Source: Agrypnia vestita (Eukaryota > Arthropoda > Insecta > Trichoptera > Phryganeidae). Taken from it: a stretch of 64,000 nucleotides of DNA. Positions 58,301-64,000 of the stretch are shown in pieces. Both the position numbers and the translations under genes were made by a program. Each line of letters starts with the position of its first letter. The first letter of the stretch is position 1. The DNA is taken from positions 34,928-98,927 of the forward strand of contig JADDOH010002553.1 of assembly GCA_016648135.1 (NCBI GenBank), given 5' to 3'. Under the pieces are notes generated by a model that was not told the origin of the DNA, did not search any database, and was given only the letters and a program-made list of their open reading frames with translations.

Positions 58301-59194
58301 TAAGTGCATTTATCTCAGTTTGAGTTTTTTGTGCCTGGCTGCTTCTGCATAACTACATTCAATTCGGCTTGGGTATCGTAATTTTTCCAATTAACCTCTG
58401 TCTCTTACTATTTTCTATAGTAAAACTGTTTTAATTCGTAATTTTAAATTCTTCAAACAATCAAACTCAGATTGTCAATAACAAAGTTTAATACCCTCAT
58501 TAATTCATAAACCCCGATGATTCATATTTTAAAATAATTTTCAAATTCTCATGTCATCGATCAATACAATTTTACATCATATATGTAGTCCTAAAAATTA
58601 TAATAAAAAATAATGATTGCAGTTTTTTGCACAAATGTTTTTTGGATGTCTTCTTAAAATACGCGTCAATTCATAGATTATTTTATGAATTTTTAAATTA
58701 CACGAATTTTAACAGGGTTTTGTATAATATGTAATTGGAATTTCTTTTTCAGTCCTTGAATTTCAAATTCAGGGCTTTGCTGTAAAGATATGTTTTTAAA
58801 TCTTATACCCAAATATAACAGAATTTAAAGGAAAAAAACCATTATATGTATTTTTATAACACATATCATGGTTATACATAGCAAATTACTGAAGCGATGA
58901 AAGACTTATGCTTTTACTGTCAGCTTTAAATATTATTACATTCTAATTCAAAGTTGTCATGTCCTGAGCAGATATCTGCCATCACTTATCCTCCATTAGC
59001 AATTAAAATATTAACTCACCAAGGAACTCGTCCTCCAAACCATGCACAAAGGCACCTGCGGCCCCGCCCGCCATAAGTGACACTGCAGACTGCTGCAACC
59101 GTTCGCAGGGTGCGTCTTGTCCCCAGCGCCGCCCGTCCGCCCACTCGCCGGAGGCCAGCAACATGGCACCGCGTTCATGCATTGTGTGCTTGCG
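46399..59194 (-). CDS. INTS4: Integrator complex subunit 4 (5' exons beyond window)
   Basis: Eleven exons on the minus strand: 59194-59020, 57708-57503, 56996-56874, 55655-55520, 54658-54521, 53030-52844, 52518-52336, 51630-51449, 51021-50879, 49135-48928 and 46610-46399 (stop TAG). All have AG/GT borders and matching phases and together give 630 residues in one frame. INTS4 is a HEAT-repeat scaffold of the Integrator nuclease module (with INTS9/INTS11) that processes snRNA and nascent RNA 3' ends. Signature segments are [17 protein letters not shown] [64 protein letters not shown], and [17 protein letters not shown]. Human INTS4 is about 960 residues, so roughly 330 N-terminal residues lie to the right of the window. 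The R1 element at 59.7-64 kb would sit in, or upstream across, an intron. Introns also hold foldback and pogo-like MITEs. Confidence 0.94.
47160..47272. repeat. Imperfect palindrome (hairpin element)
   Basis: GGCACTACACTAGGCGATTT...TTTTGCGGTCCTATTTTAA pairs with TTAAAATAGGAC...ACCGCAAAACGAA...AATCGCGAAGTAAGGTGTC, giving arms of roughly 50 bp with mismatches. Located in the last INTS4 intron. Resembles a small MITE. Confidence 0.6.
51107..51235. repeat. Dispersed repeat, copy also at 29345-29475
   Basis: TTTTGTAATAAAG(C/T)G(C/T)GACTTATTTACTAAGACAT, CCTTTTCATAATTGTTT and TCAAACATATTGAAAC occur in the same order at both places. Unclassified; located in INTS4 and SDF2 introns respectively. Confidence 0.65.
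53839..53949. repeat. Long hairpin / palindromic MITE
   Basis: Arms of about 48 bp (AATATAATTAATTAAAATAG + CTTAGTTTTCA...CTTTTGTATTGAA and its reverse complement) surround a 14-nt loop. Only a few mismatches occur. In the INTS4 intron between the exons at 54521 and 53030. Confidence 0.75.
55356..55406. repeat. 21-bp perfect inverted repeat, 9-nt loop
   Basis: TACATATCAACTATTATATT(A) and (T)AATATAATAGTTGATATGTA flank a short loop. Possibly a MITE relic or a cruciform-prone site. Confidence 0.65.
56690..56849. mobile_element. Foldback MITE, CAGGGTGT family, copy 6 (right half)
   Basis: The right-end signature GAAGTTTTCGCTACTAGCTATAAGACACCCTG (seen in parts) is followed by TA. The left half is missing or too diverged. 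It ends 25 bp from the INTS4 exon 56874-56996. Confidence 0.55.
57217..57481. mobile_element. pogo/Tigger-like MITE
   Basis: Left end CAGTAGAACCTCGTTAATTC after TA, and right end ATTATCGGGTTTTACTG, are the inverted terminal motif typical of pogo-type MITEs. Inside, TTCGAAATTCAATGGACC and TTCGAAATTCAAGGTAC repeat. It ends 21 bp from the 5' splice site of the INTS4 exon 57503-57708. Confidence 0.65.
57722..59019. other. INTS4 intron without further recognised features
   Basis: Intron between exons 59194-59020 and 57708-57503. No gene or clear element was recognised. Confidence 0.5.
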
Positions 59195-59394
59195 CTGGAA
59201 ATAAAATCAAACTATTTAATTTAGCAATGGAAATTATCACTATACAATCAATCACCTTGAGTGCAGCTAAAGGCCAGGAAGAATGACCAACGATTGTCAT
59301 GGAAGTGAGAAGTTATCAAACATATAATTTTTAAAATAAAAAAATTAGTATCAGAATTTTGATATTAAAAAATCACACTTACCTTCAGGCCATT

Positions 59395-59600
59395 TCCACA
59401 CTTTTCTGTCTTGACACACAACTCTCGCCTCATCCACATTCATACATCTTCGCATGCAACCTCGGCGATTGTAGAGGCTCCTAACGGGACCAATGAAGGG
59501 GACCCACCACATACCCTGAGCCGTTCTATGCGCAAAAGTGTCCATATCGGCCCAGCACTTTCGCCGCCTGGTTGGCATTATTTTATGCTAAAGCGACCTC
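59395..59600 (-). mobile_element. RTE-like RT C-terminal fragment fused to other sequence
   Basis: The minus strand reads GPVRSLYNRRGCMRRCMNVD then EARVVCQDRKVW, the tail also seen at 21209. The preceding WADMDTFAHRTAQGMWWVPF is of unknown origin. The fragment abuts the 3' end of the R1-type element. Confidence 0.5.
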
Positions 59601-59887
59601 CTTGCTCGGCCTTCATCAATACAACACGCAGAGATGAAAACCGAGCGAGTCGGTCGCACAAAACCTTCATTGTCCCGCGCATATTAATCTTTATTTCAAA
59701 AATAACAATACAATATAATGCCAATAATAAAATTTAAATAAAATACATCACCCAAATAAGGCGCAGGACGTAAAAAACACAACCCCTCCGTGGAGGGAAA
59801 AAGACATAAAGAAAAAATAATAAAAACATAAAAGATTCGTGACCAAAGAAATCATCACCGACGGTTCAAACACTGGTTCAGGAAAAA

Positions 59888-62800
59888 CTACGGAGCAGGG
59901 CCCCGTAGGATCTCCCAGCGGGACACCCAAGTTCCAACAAAGTCTTTAAGATGTCTAAAGTTAGACTCATTTCTCACCAGGTCGACATTTGTGGGATGCC
60001 GACCTGTCTCAAGCGGCCCGTTTATACCTTCAATCAAGTCCTCTCTAGCATCCCTCAACAGAGCACAATCCCAGAGGATATGTTCCGGGGTCTGGGCCAC
60101 ACGAGCGCAGGCGCACCAAGGGTGAGTGGAGAGTCCAAGATCATGTAATTTGGACCTGAACTCACCATGGCCCGACAGTATTTGTGCTGTGTAGTGATCC
60201 AGAGCCGGAAAATACCCTCCGGACCCCTTTCTCTCTTTCACCATCACCCTCGGGAAGAAGGAATGGGTCCATCTCCCAGTGGTGGCGGCGTCCCATCTTT
60301 CTTGCCAGACTTCTAACGTAATTAATCTAATTCGTCTGCCCAACTCCCCAGTCCGCTCGTTTTCCAGGAGCCTGAGAGTCCTACCAAAGTAGTCAACTTC
60401 CAGGCCCCGCCTCAGATTACGGCGAGCGCTGGTCTCTAAGACCTCCAGATCAGCAGGGAGCACCCCCGCTAATACTGGGAGGGCCTGCCCAGACACAGTC
60501 CGATAAGCTCCCGTCAGCGCCAACAGGGGCACTCTCTGACCACTGTTGAGTGCTGCAGCGACCACCCTAGTTCGGAGTCTATGCGACCAGACCTGAGCAG
60601 CATACGTGACCTGGGCCACGTATGTAGCCTTATAGACTAGTCGCATAGCAGGCGAGCGGATGCCCCACTCTGCAACGCTCATCCTCTTCATGGAGGTGAA
60701 GAAGACCCCCGCTCGTTCGGAGATAGTCTTGACATGAGTCAGGAAGGAGCCCGACATATCAAAGGTCACTCCCAGATACTTAACATTTCTTTCAAATTTG
60801 ATATTTGTGCTTCCCATTTTCACGATCGGATTTCTAACCTGACTCAAGCCACCCTTCATCTTCAAAGCAACCGTTTTCGAAGGCGCCAGAGTAAGCTTGT
60901 TTCTTTTGCACCAATCAGTAATCATCTCAATCGACCTATTGCTCTTGTCTTCTAATTCTCTGCGAGTCTGTCCAGAAACGAGCAGTAGAGCATCATCCGC
61001 GTAGGCAATAATTATACAACCATCTGGCAACGGCAACAGCAGCAGGTCATCAAACAGGATGTTCCACAGGGTTGGTCCGAGGACCGAGCCCTGTGGACAA
61101 CCCATGTCCAAGGGCCTAGTGCGAGACACACCACCATAACTAAGGGTCACGGTGCGATCACCGAGGTAGCTTTTGACAATGTCAAAAAGATACCCCGGAC
61201 ACTGCCGGACCTTCAGCTTGGTGAGTATCATCTCCCACCAGGCGTTATCAAAAGCACCCGATATGTCCAAGAAAATCCCAATAACATACTTCTTACTATT
61301 ATTCTTCACCCACTCTTGCGTGAACATCATGGCATGCTCTGTGGATCTACCCCTAACGAACCCAAACTGACGGTCACAGGCCGGCGAGAGATTTCTCTCA
61401 AGCCTATTGCGTACCACCGTTTCAAGTACCTTCCCAAAAACGGGAAGGAGCGTGATCGGGCGATACGCACCTGGATCAGACCGCGGTTTGGAATTCCCCT
61501 TGGGTATGATTGAGAGCACCCCTCTCTTCCATACTGTGGGAAAAAACCCCACACTAAGACATGTATTAATCACAAATAAAACTTCATTTCTGGCACACCT
61601 CCATACGTTCTTCGCAATTACGCCCGTTATCTTGTCCACACCGGGGGCCTTCTTAGGACCAAGGTTCCTGAAAATGGCACCCAGCTCAGCCTCCGTTACC
61701 GGGGGAGGTTCCCGTGTCTCCAGCAGCATGGAACTAGTTGGGAGACGGGCCAGGGCACGGATAAGCCGATGGTGGTCCCCCTCCCCCTCAGTCCGCTCCA
61801 GAGGCACGAGCCTCTCCAGTAGCCCATCCAGAGTAGAGATCAGGTCTTCCGTCGTCCTCCCCCCGAGGGATATTCCGGATAAGAGGGAGACGGGGTTAAC
61901 GCCACCCCTCCGAACAAGCCCCGTAATCCTCCAAGGATCAGCATTCCCTACCTCGGTCACCCATTGTTGCCAGTGGGCTCGTTTGGCACTGCGGATCGCC
62001 ACCGTGTAAGCCGATCTGGCCGCACGGAGATTCTCCCTGAGGATCTGTTGCTCCGTAGGAGATACAAGATTCTGTCGGGCAACTCCACAGTTTCTATATG
62101 CTCGACGGTAAGCTGCACGCAGCGCCCGTAGATCATTAGACCACCAGCGGGCAGAAAAATTTCCGCTCGGACGGGTTCGACCAATAGCGAGGTCTGCCGA
62201 TCTAACTACTGCCTCGTTTAGGAGCTCACCAACTAGGGTTGGGTCCCTTGCACTCCTTTCGTATATTCCTCTCAGTTCCTCATTCATAGTCAAATCAAAA
62301 GCATCCCAATCCACGTCCCTGGACTTGAACATCCACTCGTCTCTTGCAATCCTAGCCGGGGCTCGCGAGAGACGAAAAGTGATCAGACGGTGGTCACAGT
62401 TGATGACACCATCTAACACTCTCCAGTCCTTCACGAGTCCCAGCATATTATCTGAACACAGCGAGAGATCAATGAAACTCTCACCACCGGCATACCCCGC
62501 AAAAGTTGGCAGCGAACCGGCCTCGTTGAGGATGTTCAGTCCGTAACCGGCAATGAACTCCTCGACGGCGATCCTACGATCTTAGCCGGTTTGCTGCCCA
62601 GAGTGATCATGCCAGAGGGGAGAATGAGCGTTGAAGTCTCCACAGATCATTACATGTTTCCCTTTCAAGCTGTCCAGGGTACGGGAGAGTCCCACGATGT
62701 GGGGGCCCACGGGGTCACCATACTTGAAGTATACCGAGATAAAGTAAATCTCGATTCCCCCAAGCACGACGGAGACGCACACTCGAAATCTATCGGAGAG

Positions 62801-63040
62801 GTGTGCCAGGTACAGAGGCTTCATGCGACTACTGTCAACCAGAATCCCCGCACCAGGCGAAACACCCTCCTCGACCATAACGAGGGGCGCCTCGATCCCG
62901 GGAGACCTGCTCCGCCAGGTATACTGCTCCTGAATCAGTGTCAGAGATAAGTTAAATTGACTAGTCACCCGCTGCAACTCTAAGGATGCAGCGCGCGAAC
63001 GGCCAACGTTAACTTGGCCGACTATGATCTCATTAGCCAT
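59888..63040 (-). pseudogene. R1-clade ORF2 polyprotein: endonuclease, reverse transcriptase, CCHC finger
   Basis: About 1050 codons from ATG (MANEIIVGQVNVGRSRAA). Residues 1-220 form an apurinic-type endonuclease (ICGDFNAHSPLWHD). The RT spans about 470-760, with FLDISGAFDNAWW, GCPQGSVLGPTLWN and the catalytic YADD near residue 679. A C-terminal CX1CX8HX4C-like finger lies near 980 (WCACARVAQTPEHILWDC). One in-frame TAA at 62584-62582 interrupts the endonuclease; otherwise the frame is open throughout, so the copy is young. Catalytic motifs are intact. It would nick the target and prime reverse transcription there, if translated whole. Confidence 0.92.
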
Positions 63041-64000
63041 AGTTGGTCAATTTCACACATAGGTCCACAGCGGCCTGAAATGCGGGGCAGGCCGCATCAC
63101 CAGTTCTATGGTCTGCCGGTTTTTTAAACCGGGTGCAGGTAGCACACCGGGGTTCAGCATCTTTCTTATTACATTCCTCTTCTTTGTGGCCCTGGTTAGC
63201 GCAATGTCGGCACGTCTCTTCTTTTTGTTTACATGACCGCTAACGCGCCAAATGTATGGCCACATAACTGTGGCCATACATTTGGCATTTAAAGCATCTC
63301 GTAGCGCCCACAAAATCGCGGACGCGACAAGATTGCCAGCCTTCCCTAAGGTATATCCTGCCATCGTCAATTATGATTTTTCTAATAGCCGGAAGTACGG
63401 CATACACACAGTTTACAGTGTCGCCATCACGGCGGCCGAACATACTGACTCTCTTGGTAGATTTCTTAAACTCTTCTACTGACACGTTTATCTTTCCCTC
63501 AATGTTAATTGCATAAAACTCTTGCAAGAGAGTATTTTCATCTAGTGACCTAGGTACGTCATATATGGCAACTTTGGGGAGTCTGCCTTTAGGCTCTATC
63601 ATCAAGAGACCTTTAGACTCAAGCCTTGGTTTGGCTGCCTTAATGGAATCCAGACCAGTATTAGAGGACGTCTCAAGTAAAACCCCTGCGCCGCGTACGC
63701 GCCTCAATCTAACCGGACGGAAACCGTCATCTGTAGGTTTCAACGTGCTCATTACTAAAGTCTTAGTAGCATCGGCCGAGGTGCCCTCGGCCTCTTTGGG
63801 GTAAATTATGACGGTGGCAGGAGCGGGCCCAACCTCCCTCATTTCACCTCGGATTTTTATTGCGGCTGCTACGCCAGCACAGGAAGATTTTGGTGGCGTC
63901 GAAGGAGCACCCTGCAGGATTCCTTTTGCTAGCTCTTTCACTTCTTCCCTCAAAACTGTAACTTCGTTCTTGAAATCGGAATATACCTCGTCTGGGGTTC
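63033..64000 (-). pseudogene. R1-clade ORF1 (gag-like) C-terminal part, with palindromic insertion
   Basis: Open from the window edge, with a coiled-coil-like segment (KNEVTVLREEVKELAKG), an RNA-binding region, and zinc knuckles CFKCQMYGH..., CRHCANQGHKEEEC and CATC. In the first knuckle the CX2CX4HX4C spacing is broken by 24 extra nucleotides. These form an inverted copy of the preceding sequence and end in TAG (63242-63240); the frame is kept. ORF1 ends at TAA 63035-63033, overlapping the ORF2 start. It would bind element RNA in the ribonucleoprotein particle. Confidence 0.85.

Larger units (their letters stand above)
59690..64000 (-). mobile_element. R1-clade non-LTR retrotransposon (5' end off window)
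   Basis: Minus-strand element with ORF1 (gag-like, three zinc-knuckle-type clusters) and ORF2 (endonuclease-RT-zinc finger). The ORFs overlap by 8 nt (ATGGCTAA), as is common in the R1 clade. The 3' UTR of about 200 bp ends near 59690, where AATAAAG on the minus strand precedes loss of similarity. The element is far more GC-rich than its surroundings. At least 4.3 kb is present; the 5' UTR and ORF1 start lie outside. Not inserted in rDNA here, so not R1 itself. Confidence 0.9.

Overview
The window reads as nuclear DNA of an insect: AT-rich, with short coding exons, GT-AG introns and many decayed transposable elements. The RTE/R1-type retroelement debris and the cecropia/mori-like mariner make a lepidopteran the best guess, but this is inference. 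No prokaryotic, viral or organellar genes were seen.

Layout. (a) 1-13.3 kb: a tandem segmental duplication holding two copies of a secreted Gln/Ala/Tyr-rich structural-protein gene (main exons at 1790-2431 and 12027-12638). A promoter and five-codon first exon lie between them at 7.1 kb. The second copy has lost the AG of its 3' splice site. A non-autonomous hAT element sits in both duplicates, and the first hAT copy was later split by a mariner. (b) 13.3-17.4 kb: repeats and retroelement debris. (c) 17.9-20.0 kb: a two-exon SETMAR-type SET-domain methyltransferase gene. (d) 20-23 kb: debris with a hammerhead-ribozyme-like sequence. (e) 23.1-28.1 kb: a Ty3/gypsy-type LTR element with 253-bp LTRs and a 5-bp target duplication. 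It lacks reverse transcriptase and RNase H and carries a foldback insert that has captured a piece of the element's own leader/gag. (f) 28.7-35.7 kb, minus strand: a four-exon SDF2 (MIR-domain ER protein) gene ending in HTEL. (g) 36.1-39.7 kb, plus strand: a three-exon Myb/SANT-like DNA-binding protein gene, head-to-head with SDF2 across about 450 bp. (h) 39.7-46.4 kb: MITEs, RT fragments and tandem repeats. (i) 46.4-59.2 kb, minus strand: the last eleven recognisable exons of Integrator subunit 4 (INTS4), about 630 residues; the 5' exons lie beyond the right edge. (j) 59.7-64 kb, minus strand: a nearly complete R1-clade non-LTR retrotransposon, each ORF broken by one in-frame stop.

The host genes do not form a pathway. 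SDF2 acts in the ER, INTS4 in snRNA and nascent-transcript processing, the SET gene in histone methylation, and the SANT gene probably binds DNA. The repeat history is the richest content: nested insertions with target duplications, paralogous empty sites, a foldback MITE family, and hammerhead-like motifs.
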